Positions 41,987-50,433 of a stretch of 64,000 nt of DNA are shown here, in pieces. Position 1 is the stretch's first letter, and each line of letters opens with the position of its first letter. The DNA is taken from the NCBI GenBank assembly GCA_041166745.1, contig JBEEGH010000026.1, forward strand, positions 1 to 64,000. Direction: 5' to 3'. The notes beneath the pieces were generated by a model. The model worked only from the letters and a program-made list of their open reading frames with translations. It had not been told where the DNA came from and ran no database searches. Source of the stretch: DASUCS01 sp041166745. GTDB lineage: Bacteria; Actinomycetota; Acidimicrobiia; Acidimicrobiales; JACDCH01. The translations under genes and the position numbers were made by a program.

Positions 41987-43410
41987 TGTCCGAGATCGTG
42001 CTCGAACCTGCCGAGAGCGGCGCCCCAAAGGGCGGCCCGGTCCTCGAGATCGAGGATCTGCATGTCTCCTTCTTCACCGAGGAGGGTGTCGTGCAAGCGG
42101 TACGCGGCGTCGATCTCCAGGTCAACGAGGGTGAGGTGCTGGGTGTCGTCGGTGAGTCCGGCTCGGGCAAGTCCGTCACGATGCTCGCCGCCATGGGTCT
42201 CTTGCCCAACACGGCCACGATCACCGGTTCCGCCCGCTTCCGTGGGCAGGAGTTGCTCGGCGAGCACGCCAAAGCGGCACGCCACCTGCGCGGCGGCAAG
42301 CTCGCGATGATCTTCCAGGATCCCCTGACGGCGTTGAACCCAGTGCATCGAGTGGGTGATCAGATCGCTGAAGCGGTCGAGGCGCACCATCCGGAGATGT
42401 CGTCGAAGCAGGCGCTCACACGTGCACTGGAGATGATCGAGTTGGTGGGTATCCCGCAACCGGTGACACGTGCTCGTCAGTTCCCCCATGAGTTCTCCGG
42501 AGGCATGCGCCAACGAGCGATGATCGCGATGGCGATCGCCAACGACCCTCAGTTGTTGATCGCCGACGAGCCCACCACCGCGCTTGACGTCACGATCCAG
42601 GCGCAGATCCTTGAGGTGCTGCAGCAGGTCCAGGCCGTCACCGGTACTGCGATCGTGTTCATCACGCACGACCTCGGAGTCATCGCGCGGCTCGCCTCGC
42701 GCGTGCAGGTCATGTATGCGGGACGCACTGCCGAGGTGTCGAACGTGGACGCGTTGTTCACTGGCTCGTGTCATCCTTACACCCGAGGCTTGCTCGGCTC
42801 ATTGCCGAAGCTCGACGACACTGGCAGCGAGCAGCTGCTTCCGATCCCCGGCGCACCGCCATCGATGCTGAGTCCGCCTCCCGGATGCGCCTTCCATCCC
42901 CGGTGCCCGATGGCGCACGCGATATGTGCGAGCGAGGAACCCGCCCTGCACCTCGTCGGCTATGACGGTCAGACCTCGGCATGTCACTTCGCGGAGCAAC
43001 TCGAAGCGATCGAGTCCGCCACCGACCTCCCCGCGGAAGTCGTCGAGCAAGCCGCCGGCAAAGCCGTGCTCGCCGAGGAAGCGATTGCGGTGATCGAGGC
43101 CAGCCGTCCGAAGATGCGCCTCTCGTTGTACGCAGTGGCCGCGTTCGGGCTCGGTCTGCTTGCGCCCATCCTCGCCATCGCACTCGTTGATCAGGACGTG
43201 ACGGTCCGCGGCGGCGTGGTCATGCTCTTCGGCCTTCCAGCGGTGCTCGCGGCCCGACGGGCGCGCCGGGAGATATTCCTCGGGGCGGGTGCCGTCAAAG
43301 GTCGGCTCCTGTTGCAGTTCGGCGCGGCGTTCGCGTGGGTGGCGCTCAGCATCTGGGCGGTGTACTGCTTCCTGTGGCTGGTCTCGCTGCTGCCGGAGGC
43401 CCAGCCGTGA
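41986..43410 (+). CDS. dppD: ABC transporter ATP-binding protein, DppD type, with C-terminal membrane extension
   Basis: 474 aa against about 330 usual. Residues 20-340 are a normal oligopeptide ATPase: Walker A GESGSGKS (56-63), signature FSGGMRQR (170-177), Walker B LLIADEP (190-196), H-loop ITHDL, and the C-terminal oligo_HPY region with PGCAFHPRCPMAHAICASEEPA. An acidic linker (340-372) then leads into three hydrophobic segments (about 380-400, 409-423, 441-469). This tail is not part of the family and may anchor the ATPase or be a fused small membrane gene. Confidence 0.93.
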   Translation: MSEIVLEPAESGAPKGGPVLEIEDLHVSFFTEEGVVQAVRGVDLQVNEGEVLGVVGESGSGKSVTMLAAMGLLPNTATITGSARFRGQELLGEHAKAARHLRGGKLAMIFQDPLTALNPVHRVGDQIAEAVEAHHPEMSSKQALTRALEMIELVGIPQPVTRARQFPHEFSGGMRQRAMIAMAIANDPQLLIADEPTTALDVTIQAQILEVLQQVQAVTGTAIVFITHDLGVIARLASRVQVMYAGRTAEVSNVDALFTGSCHPYTRGLLGSLPKLDDTGSEQLLPIPGAPPSMLSPPPGCAFHPRCPMAHAICASEEPALHLVGYDGQTSACHFAEQLEAIESATDLPAEVVEQAAGKAVLAEEAIAVIEASRPKMRLSLYAVAAFGLGLLAPILAIALVDQDVTVRGGVVMLFGLPAVLAARRARREIFLGAGAVKGRLLLQFGAAFAWVALSIWAVYCFLWLVSLLPEAQP

Positions 43411-44429
43411 CCGCCGTCGACGCGGCTTCGGCCGACCCGAGCGCTACCACAGCCGTCCTCGAGGTCACCGACCTCGTGAAGAACTTCCCGGTGCGAGGCA
43501 GCGGATTGCTCGGACGAACCGTCGCGCAGGTGCAGGCAGTGTCGGGTGTGAGCTTCACGCTCGAGGAAGGAAAGACCCTCGGGCTGGTCGGCGAGTCGGG
43601 ATCAGGAAAGTCGACGGTCGGGCGCTGCACGCTGCGGCTCATCGAGCCCACGTCCGGAACGATCCGCTTCCGTGACGTCGATCTCACCGCAGCCGACAAC
43701 AACACCATGCGGCGACTGCGACGCGAGCTACAGATCGTCTTTCAGGACCCGTACGCGTCGCTCGATCCACGCATGACCGTCGCCTCGATCGTGCGGGAGC
43801 CGCTCCAGATCCACCACATCAAGGGCGACCAGGACGAGCGCGTCGCCGATCTGCTGCGCCTGGTCGGCCTCAACCCCGAGCACAAGAACCGGTTCCCTCA
43901 CGAGTTCTCGGGCGGGCAGCGGCAGCGTGTCGGCATCGCCCGTGCGCTCGCGCTCGACCCTGCTGTGTTGGTGCTCGACGAACCGGTCTCAGCGCTCGAC
44001 GTGTCAATCCAGGCCGGTGTCGTGAACCTGCTCGAAGACCTACAGGACCGGCTCGGGCTCTCCTACCTGTTCATCGCCCACGACTTGTCGGTGGTGCGGC
44101 ACATCTCCGATGACATCGCGGTGATGTACCTCGGCAAGGTGATGGAGGTCGGCGGGAGCGACGACATCCACGAGCGACCGGCGCATCCGTACACGCAAGC
44201 CCTACTGTCAGCGGTGCCGGTGCCCGACCCGGTGCGTGAGCGGACCCGGAACCGCATCGTGCTCCAAGGCGACGTGCCGAGCCCGATCAACCCACCATCG
44301 GGATGTCGCTTCCGCACGCGCTGCTGGAAGGCACAGGACATTTGCGCGGAAGAGGAGCCCGCGCTCATCGACCGCGGTCAGGGACACCCGGTCGCGTGCC
44401 ATTTCGCCGAAGTAGTGGAAGTGGTCTAG
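43407..44429 (+). CDS. dppF: ABC transporter ATP-binding protein, DppF type
   Basis: 340 aa from the GTG at 43407 (GTGA overlap with dppD). Walker A is GESGSGKSTVGR, the Q-loop VFQDPYASLDPRM, the signature FSGGQRQRVGIARAL and Walker B VLVLDEPVSALD. The C-terminal oligo_HPY stretch PSGCRFRTRCWKAQDICAEEEPAL is intact. It is the second ATPase of the transporter. The stop codon shares a CTAG with the convergent gene. Confidence 0.95.
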   Translation: MTAVDAASADPSATTAVLEVTDLVKNFPVRGSGLLGRTVAQVQAVSGVSFTLEEGKTLGLVGESGSGKSTVGRCTLRLIEPTSGTIRFRDVDLTAADNNTMRRLRRELQIVFQDPYASLDPRMTVASIVREPLQIHHIKGDQDERVADLLRLVGLNPEHKNRFPHEFSGGQRQRVGIARALALDPAVLVLDEPVSALDVSIQAGVVNLLEDLQDRLGLSYLFIAHDLSVVRHISDDIAVMYLGKVMEVGGSDDIHERPAHPYTQALLSAVPVPDPVRERTRNRIVLQGDVPSPINPPSGCRFRTRCWKAQDICAEEEPALIDRGQGHPVACHFAEVVEVV

Positions 44430-44830
44430 TTCGAGCGGACCTCGTCGAATGCCGACGCAACATCGCGGCAAGCGCGACCCCACAGGGGCTTGGCAATGAG
44501 CATCGGACCGGCTTCAAGCAGCACTACGACGCGCGTGAGCCACAACCGCGTGACCACGCGAACGGCAGCCACCTCTCCGAGCGGAAGGCCGCCGACCAGC
44601 TCGACTGGGCGGGCCAGTGCCTTCGATGCCTTCCAAAACAGGAGGCGCTCGTTGCTGACGCCGAGTACGAAGATGGTGCCGGGAATCGGGAAGCCCGTGG
44701 CGTCGGCGTGCGCCAGCGCGCTCCGAGCCTTGGCCTTCGTGAGTACGACGCGATCGGCAGCCCGCACCTCCTCTCCCGACTCGAGACCGATTTGCAGGTT
44801 GTCGAGATGGCGCGCCGCCCACCGGTTCAC
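44426..44830 (-). CDS. Small PH-like domain protein, function unknown
   Basis: 134 aa, no signal peptide. The middle (GTIFVLGVSNERLLFWKAS...LVGGLPLGEVAAVRVV) has the alternating strand pattern seen in bacterial PH-like domains. It overlaps the upstream lipoprotein gene by 4 nt, so the two are co-translated. I cannot assign a function. Confidence 0.7.
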   Translation of the reverse strand: MNRWAARHLDNLQIGLESGEEVRAADRVVLTKAKARSALAHADATGFPIPGTIFVLGVSNERLLFWKASKALARPVELVGGLPLGEVAAVRVVTRLWLTRVVVLLEAGPMLIAKPLWGRACRDVASAFDEVRSN

Positions 44831-45663
44831 TGCTTCGGTAGGTGGCAGTAGACCCCGTTTGTCGGCACAACGATGGTCGTGTCGCCATGCCCGTCGGCGC
44901 TGCCGTCAGTGCTGCACTTCAAGACGTCGGGCAACTGCTGGCGATCGGGCGGACACAGTGCCTTGTTCCGGGCGGCGAAGACGCCGTCCGTATTCGTGAC
45001 ATCCGGGGCGACCCACACGTGGAGCATCCAGAGGTCGCTCCCGTTCAACCACTGTCCCGCGCATTCGTTGCTCGAGGAAACGTTCTCGCGCGCGAGCCAG
45101 CCGTTCTCGAAGCAGAGTCCCGAGTGGCGGTGCCACACGTCGTTCGGTCCGGTGAATCCTTCCGGCGGATTGTCACTGCGCACCCAGTACGACAGCCCGG
45201 CCAGGCGCGTGGGGTGTAGCGCCGATTCGTCGAAGAGCAGCATCGACGGACGGGTCGGGTCGAACGGCGCGTCGACAAGTGACCACTTGATCCAGTGCGT
45301 GCCGATCGCGGGCAGCTGGAGCGAGGACTGGACATAGCCCGCGGCGGCGGCCGCCTCCGTGCCTGCGAACTGTTTCGCCGTGTCTACGGCCGCCTGGATC
45401 TCCGCCTCGTATCGGGCCTGCTCTTCGGGAGGTAGCGAGCTGACCAAGGTGACCGTGCCGTGGTGGTCGGTCGCCGCCGCGTCGATCGGCTTGCTGCGCG
45501 CCGCCAGTTGGATCAGCGCCGTAGCCTCGACCGCCGGGAGGCGATCGTTCGGCGTGGGGGAGAGTGATTTTGAGCTGGTTGCCGGTAGAGCGGCTGTGGC
45601 GGAGCCGCAAGCCATGAGCGGAAGCATCAGGGCGAACAGCAGGACGCGTCGCGTCGGGTGCAC
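44827..45663 (-). CDS. Putative lipoprotein of unknown function
   Basis: 278 aa from a GTG. A signal peptide ends in LMACGSA (lipobox LMAC). The soluble part is rich in Trp and His (GTHWIKWSLVDAPFD; VWHRHSGLCFENGWL; LWMLHVWVAPD) and has several cysteines that could form disulfides. It does not match a family I recognise with certainty. It forms a two-gene unit with the PH-like gene and is divergent from secG. Confidence 0.75.
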   Translation of the reverse strand: MHPTRRVLLFALMLPLMACGSATAALPATSSKSLSPTPNDRLPAVEATALIQLAARSKPIDAAATDHHGTVTLVSSLPPEEQARYEAEIQAAVDTAKQFAGTEAAAAAGYVQSSLQLPAIGTHWIKWSLVDAPFDPTRPSMLLFDESALHPTRLAGLSYWVRSDNPPEGFTGPNDVWHRHSGLCFENGWLARENVSSSNECAGQWLNGSDLWMLHVWVAPDVTNTDGVFAARNKALCPPDRQQLPDVLKCSTDGSADGHGDTTIVVPTNGVYCHLPKQ

Positions 45664-45690
45664 CCGAGCAGGGTAGTCTCACTGCCCGTC

Positions 45691-45945
45691 ATGCTTGCCG
45701 CACTTCCGATCACCAAGTTGATCTTCTGGGTCGGGCTCATCCACGTCGCCGACGGCCTACTGCTCATCTTCCTCGTGCTGCTGCACAGCGGAAAGGGCGG
45801 CGGATTGTCCGACATGTTCGGCGGAAGCATCGGCGCCACCGCCGCCGGTTCAACGGTCGTCGAGCGCAACCTCGACCGAATCACAGTGGTGGCCGCGCTC
45901 GTGTTCGCTTTCACGACCGTCGGCTTCGGTTTGCTCCTCTCGTAG
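45691..45945 (+). CDS. secG: Preprotein translocase subunit SecG
   Basis: 84 aa with two hydrophobic helices around a LLHSGKGGGLSDMFGG loop, the diagnostic SecG motif. It assists SecYEG protein export. A TAGTCT box lies 11 nt before the ATG. Downstream, the second binding protein starts on the last base of its stop codon. Confidence 0.94.
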   Translation: MLAALPITKLIFWVGLIHVADGLLLIFLVLLHSGKGGGLSDMFGGSIGATAAGSTVVERNLDRITVVAALVFAFTTVGFGLLLS

Positions 45946-47549
45946 TGCGACGCCTCGCGATCGCGATCGTCGTTGTCCTGCTCATTGCGGCGTGCAGCGA
46001 CTCGAAGAAGCCCAGCGGATCATCGAACTCGTCCGCCGGCACCAGCGGCAAACCAGTGGTGGGCGGCACGCTCCGCGTCGGAATCGAACGGCCGAAGACA
46101 CTTGATCCGTCGCTGGTCTCACCGGGATCGCAGAGCGAGCTCCTCGTTGCCGACCTCCTGTTCGATGGCCTGACGCGCCTCGACAACAAGGCCGTGACGA
46201 CATCGCCGGCCATCGCGATCTCGTGGGCTTCGTCCGCGGACCAGAAGTCGTGGGAGTTCGTCCTGCGCGCCGACGCCCGCTTCAGCAACGGCCGGGCGAT
46301 CACGGCGACGGACGTGAAGTACTCGCTCGAGCGGGTGGCGAAACTGGGGGAGACGTCGCTCGCCGCGCTTCGCATCGATCAGATCAGCGGCTTCACGCCG
46401 TTCGCGACCGGTGCCGCGCCGGAACTCGCCGGGGTGCGGATCATCGACGAGCACATCGTGGCGATCGACCTCGACACCCCGGTTGCGATTCTGCCTGAGC
46501 TGTTGTCGGCCCCGGAGTTCGGGATCGTTCCGCGGGAAGCCGTCGAAGCGGCGACGCCTGCGTTCGCGACGGCGCCGATCACGAGCGGTCCATTCTCGTT
46601 CGCGGGTACGCAGGGCGACATCGTGAAGCTGGTGCGGGCCACACAGGGAGGCGCCTATCTCGACGCCGTCGAGTTGCACGAGTACGACAGCCAGAACCTC
46701 GGCAAGTCCTACGACGACTTCATCGCCGGCCAGCTCGACTGGAGCGTCGTGCCGAACGACCGCGCCGAGGACGCGGCCCAGCGATTCGGGCTCGACGCCT
46801 TCCGCCCGTTCGACGCCGAGTTGTTCTACGCGTTCAACCTGCTCGACCCGACATTCGCCGACACGCGGTTCCGTCAAGCCATCGTGAAGGCCATCGATCG
46901 CGCCGCGATCGTCAAAGCCGTCTACCCAGGTATTGCCGACCTCCTCAACGGCGTCGTTCCTGCCGGTGTCGCCGGCCATGTCGACGATCCGTGCGGTGAG
47001 CCGTGCAAGTTCGATCCCGACGCAGCGCGCCTGCTCCTGGCCGCCGCGTTCCCGGACGGCAACATTCCGACGTTCAACCTCGACTACTTCACCGGCACGG
47101 GCGAGGAAGCGGTGGCCGGCTCCATTGCCACGAACCTCGCGGCCGTCGGCATCAACGTCACGAAGCGGCCACTTGCTCCTGGCGGAGATCCTGGGCAGTA
47201 CGACCTGTTCGCCGTCAGCGGTCAACAGCAACTGTTCCGTCTCGGTGTCATCGGCATGTATCCATCGCCTGACGCCTATCTCGTGCCGTTGTTCTTGTCG
47301 GGCTCGCGCGACAACGCCACGGGCTTCAACGTGCCGGACATCGACCAGCTGCTCCAGTCGGCTCGCGCCACGTCTGATCCGGTGGCGCGCCAACAGCTCT
47401 ACCAACAGGCCGAGCAGCAGATCATGGCGCTGGCCCCAATCGTGCCCATCGCCCAGTTCCGCACCAAGGCCGTCGTCGCCAAGCGGGTACGGGATCTCCT
47501 CGTGACCGTGAACGGTACGTTCGCCGGCGACAAGGTGTGGCTCGGGTAA
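45945..47549 (+). CDS. Second family 5 ABC substrate-binding lipoprotein
   Basis: 534 aa from a GTG overlapping the secG stop by 1 nt. Signal peptide with lipobox LIAAC, followed by a Ser-rich linker and an SBP_bac_5 fold (GGTLRVGIERPKTLDPS; RFSNGRAITATDVKYSLERV; DTRFRQAIVKAIDRAAI). No permease genes follow, so it may feed the DppBCDF system at 40000-44429 or act alone. It ends 13 nt before tRNA-Leu. Confidence 0.93.
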   Translation: MRRLAIAIVVVLLIAACSDSKKPSGSSNSSAGTSGKPVVGGTLRVGIERPKTLDPSLVSPGSQSELLVADLLFDGLTRLDNKAVTTSPAIAISWASSADQKSWEFVLRADARFSNGRAITATDVKYSLERVAKLGETSLAALRIDQISGFTPFATGAAPELAGVRIIDEHIVAIDLDTPVAILPELLSAPEFGIVPREAVEAATPAFATAPITSGPFSFAGTQGDIVKLVRATQGGAYLDAVELHEYDSQNLGKSYDDFIAGQLDWSVVPNDRAEDAAQRFGLDAFRPFDAELFYAFNLLDPTFADTRFRQAIVKAIDRAAIVKAVYPGIADLLNGVVPAGVAGHVDDPCGEPCKFDPDAARLLLAAAFPDGNIPTFNLDYFTGTGEEAVAGSIATNLAAVGINVTKRPLAPGGDPGQYDLFAVSGQQQLFRLGVIGMYPSPDAYLVPLFLSGSRDNATGFNVPDIDQLLQSARATSDPVARQQLYQQAEQQIMALAPIVPIAQFRTKAVVAKRVRDLLVTVNGTFAGDKVWLG

Positions 47550-47562
47550 CCTGGCCGACCCC

Positions 47563-47647
47563 GCGGACGTGGTGGAATCAGGTAGACACGCCAGCTTGAG
47601 GTGCTGGTCCGGGCAACCGGGTGGAGGTTCAAATCCTCTCGTCCGCA
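47563..47647 (+). tRNA. tRNA-Leu (anticodon GAG)
   Basis: An 85-nt cloverleaf. The acceptor stem GCGGACG pairs with CGTCCGC, the anticodon stem-loop is CCAGC-TTGAGGT-GCTGG, a long variable arm (CCGGGCAACCGG) marks a class II tRNA, and the T arm is GAGGTTCAAATCCTC. Discriminator base A; CCA is not encoded. It reads CUC/CUU codons. Confidence 0.96.
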
Positions 47648-47651
47648 CGAG

Positions 47652-47927
47652 ATGACGCCGCTGCAGGAGCGCTTCCGGCAGGTCGTGCGCGCGCTCCAGC
47701 CGGGCGAGGTGGTCTCGTACCGCGAAGTGGCCCGGCGCAGCGGCAACCCACGATGGGCCCGGGCGGTGGGCGCGTTCCTTGCGGAGCACGGTCACGACGT
47801 GCCGTGGTGGCGCGTGGTGCACACGGACGGAGGGTTGTCGGCACCCGACGCGGCGGATCAACGCCGACGCTTGCGCGCCGAAGGTGTGGAGATCGACGGT
47901 GAACGCGTGATCGGCGGTGTTCCGTGA
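47652..47927 (+). CDS. Alkyltransferase-like protein (ATL), MGMT-family DNA-binding domain
   Basis: 91 aa, only the DNA-binding half of an O6-alkylguanine transferase. The start is the ATG at 47652, 5 nt after the tRNA. The active-site PCHRV of MGMT is replaced by PWWRV, so the nucleophilic cysteine is missing. Such ATL proteins are known to bind alkylated guanine and hand it to nucleotide excision repair. It is GTGA-coupled to the DUF971 gene. Confidence 0.88.
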   Translation: MTPLQERFRQVVRALQPGEVVSYREVARRSGNPRWARAVGAFLAEHGHDVPWWRVVHTDGGLSAPDAADQRRRLRAEGVEIDGERVIGGVP

Positions 47928-48256
47928 CCGACGACGTGGACATCGCGAGCATCACCGTCGACCGCGCCTCTCATGTGGAAATCACGTTCACGGACGACAA
48001 AGTGTGCCGGTACGACCTCGCGGAGCTTCGGGCAATCTGTCCCTGCGCCGCGTGCCGCAACGCTCGCGACCACGGCAAGGTGGCGTGGCCACCTGCCGGG
48101 CGACCGCCACCCGAGCTGGCGATTGCCGACGCGCATCTCGTCGGTGCCTATGGGTTGGGCGTGACGTGGAGCGACGGTCATTCAACGGGCATCTATCCGT
48201 TCACCTCGCTCCGCCGTTGGTGTGACGCCGGACGACCGTCGGAGTGGGTTGACTAA
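47924..48256 (+). CDS. DUF971 family protein
   Basis: 110 aa. The family pattern is clear: VEITFTDDKVCRYDLAELRAICPCAACRNAR, then YGLGVTWSDGHSTGIYPFTSLRR. It resembles the N-terminal domain of gamma-butyrobetaine hydroxylase; in several bacteria homologues are linked to iron-sulfur proteins. Role here unknown. The TAA stop overlaps the promoter box of the next gene. Confidence 0.88.
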   Translation: MTDDVDIASITVDRASHVEITFTDDKVCRYDLAELRAICPCAACRNARDHGKVAWPPAGRPPPELAIADAHLVGAYGLGVTWSDGHSTGIYPFTSLRRWCDAGRPSEWVD

Positions 48257-48259
48257 GGT
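48254..48259 (+). promoter_or_regulatory. Candidate leaderless -10 box of the DyP peroxidase gene
   Basis: TAAGGT is followed by 7 nt and the ATG at 48267. Its first three bases are the stop codon of the DUF971 gene. Confidence 0.45.
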
Positions 48260-48266
48260 CCGGCGC

Positions 48267-49178
48267 ATGGCAACACCACAACGGTCCATCCTCACGGCGC
48301 TCGGCGAGCACCAGTGGTACGTGCACATGAGCCGCACCGAGGGTGCCGACCTTGAGGTCATCAAACAGGCGCTAGTCGCGCTCAGCCTCGACTGCGAGCA
48401 CTTGGGCGTGAATCTCTGCATCATGTTCGGACCCACGCTCCTCGCCGACCTGACGGCCGACATCCCCGCTGACTTCCAGCCGTATCCCGGGTACGCATCC
48501 GACGACGGCCACGAAGCCAAGGCGACGCAAGAAGAGCTGCTGATCTGGGTGCACTCCGATCACAAGGATCGGAACTGGGACAGTCAGTACAAGTTCCGCA
48601 CGCAGGTCGCTGGTCACATGACCGTCGCGCGCGAGACCATCGCGTGGATCTACGGCGCCAGCCAGGATCTCACCGGCTTCATCGATGGCACCGGTAACCC
48701 GGCGTTCGATCGCCAGTACGAGTGCGCCGTCGTGCCCGACGGCCAGCCGGGCGCCGGCGGCTCGTTCTCCATCGCGCAGCGCTGGGTGCACGACCTCAAC
48801 TTCTTCAACGGGCTGAGTCTCGAAGATCAGGAGAACCTGTTCGGACGTACGAAGCCGCAGTCCATCCGGCTCGACAAGCAGGTGGCGACGTCGCACTTGT
48901 CGCACGTCGAGCTTCGAGAGGGCGAGACCGCCGATGCGTCGAAGCCCAAGCGCAACGAGATCGTCCGCCGCTCCACTCCCTATGCGCTGCACGACGGCAC
49001 CGTCGGGCTGTACTTCCTGGGGTTCTGTCGCGACCAGGCCCCGTTGCGTGAGCGCATGGAAGCCATCTATGGCATGAACGGTCAGGTCCGGGACGCATTG
49101 ACCGACTACTCCACACCGGCCTCAGGGTCCTTCTACTTCGCCCCTTCGCTGGAGACGCTGCAAGCCGCTCTGACCTAG
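48267..49178 (+). CDS. DyP-type heme peroxidase (YfeX-like)
   Basis: 303 aa from the ATG at 48267. The hallmark GFIDGTGNP supplies the catalytic Asp. A conserved His lies in ATSHLSHVE and the C-terminal GLYFLGFCRDQAPLRERM is typical. There is no signal peptide, so it is cytoplasmic or cargo of a compartment, but no encapsulin gene is nearby. It oxidises substrates with hydrogen peroxide. Confidence 0.94.
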   Translation: MATPQRSILTALGEHQWYVHMSRTEGADLEVIKQALVALSLDCEHLGVNLCIMFGPTLLADLTADIPADFQPYPGYASDDGHEAKATQEELLIWVHSDHKDRNWDSQYKFRTQVAGHMTVARETIAWIYGASQDLTGFIDGTGNPAFDRQYECAVVPDGQPGAGGSFSIAQRWVHDLNFFNGLSLEDQENLFGRTKPQSIRLDKQVATSHLSHVELREGETADASKPKRNEIVRRSTPYALHDGTVGLYFLGFCRDQAPLRERMEAIYGMNGQVRDALTDYSTPASGSFYFAPSLETLQAALT

Positions 49179-49199
49179 ACCGCGTGGCAGCATGGCGCG

Positions 49200-50420
49200 G
49201 TGACCATCTCCGTGCACGACCTGGACCTGCCAGAGATCGAGCTCATCGACCTCGATCGCGACGAGGCGATGGCCCTGTTCGCGGCGGCTCGGGAGCGGCA
49301 CTGGCTGGCCCGCACGCCGCTCGGCTACGTGGTGAGCCGGCACGAAGACGTGACGGCGATCCTCCGGGAGCGTCGCTTCCACTCCGCGTTGGCGATGATC
49401 ACGCAGATGGCGGGGTTCACCGAGGATAGCGGCGAGTTCATGGAGCGGCGTCAGCGTTCGATCCTGTCGCTCGAGGGTGAGGAACACGCACGGTTGCGCA
49501 GGTTGGTTGCGGGTGCGTTCACACCCAAATCAGCCGAGCGGCTGCGCCCGTTCATGCGCGAGGTCATCGGAGGGCTCGTTGACGCCGTCGCCGCGTCCGG
49601 TCGATGCGAACTCGTCGAGGATGTGTGCGAGCCGTATCCCATTCCGATCATCTGCGAGCTGTTGGGTGCACCGAAGGAGGACTGGAAGCTCTTCTCGCAT
49701 TGGGCCACCGACATCTTCCGCATCTTCAACAACGACCTCGCGAACGACATGCCGCTCATCGACGCCGCGTCGAATGAGCTCGATGCCTACGTCGCGGCGA
49801 TGGTCGACGAGCGTCGTTCGCATCCCGCCGACGATCTCCTCAGCGAGTTGATCGCGGCCGAGGAAGCGGGCGATCGGCTGTCGACCGAGGACCTCATCGG
49901 ATTGGCCGAGGCCGTGCTGATGGCGGGGACCGACACCACGCGCAACCAACTGGCCTGCAGCGTCGCGCTGTTCGCGCAGTATCCGGAGCAGTGGGCGCTC
50001 CTCGCCGAACGCCCGGACTTGGCCCATCGCGCCGTGGAGGAGACCATGCGCTACCTCGGCGCGGTGCGCGGCACGGCACGTATCGCGTCGGAGGACATCG
50101 AGTATCGCGATGTGCTCTTCCCGAAGGGGACGCTGGTCGCCACCAGCTTGGCGGGGGCCAACTTCGACGAAACCGCGTGGCAGGAGCCTGCGACATTCGA
50201 CATCACGCAAGAGCGGACGGCACCGCAGATGACCTTCGGGTCGGGCGTTCATTTTTGCCTCGGAGCATCACTGGCGCGGGCGGAGCTGCAGGAAGCGCTC
50301 CCGTTGCTCGCTCAGCGCATGCCCAACCTCGCGGTCGACGGAGTCATCGAATGGAAACCGGCAACGGTCGGGATCTGGGGGCCGGCACGCCTGCCGCTGC
50401 GGTTCGACGCGACGAACTGA
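49200..50420 (+). CDS. Cytochrome P450
   Basis: 406 aa, typical soluble bacterial P450. The I-helix oxygen-binding motif is AGTDTTRNQ, the ExxR motif EETMR, and the heme-ligand loop FGSGVHFCLGASLARAEL with the axial Cys. It should hydroxylate a small hydrophobic substrate. No ferredoxin or reductase is adjacent. Starts at GTG. Confidence 0.96.
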   Translation: MTISVHDLDLPEIELIDLDRDEAMALFAAARERHWLARTPLGYVVSRHEDVTAILRERRFHSALAMITQMAGFTEDSGEFMERRQRSILSLEGEEHARLRRLVAGAFTPKSAERLRPFMREVIGGLVDAVAASGRCELVEDVCEPYPIPIICELLGAPKEDWKLFSHWATDIFRIFNNDLANDMPLIDAASNELDAYVAAMVDERRSHPADDLLSELIAAEEAGDRLSTEDLIGLAEAVLMAGTDTTRNQLACSVALFAQYPEQWALLAERPDLAHRAVEETMRYLGAVRGTARIASEDIEYRDVLFPKGTLVATSLAGANFDETAWQEPATFDITQERTAPQMTFGSGVHFCLGASLARAELQEALPLLAQRMPNLAVDGVIEWKPATVGIWGPARLPLRFDATN

Positions 50421-50433
50421 TCCACTGCGGCCG

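Noticed and set aside
46119..47861. 580-codon open frame on the minus strand
   Set aside because: It runs antisense through a clear binding-protein gene, tRNA-Leu and the ATL gene, and its translation resembles no protein.
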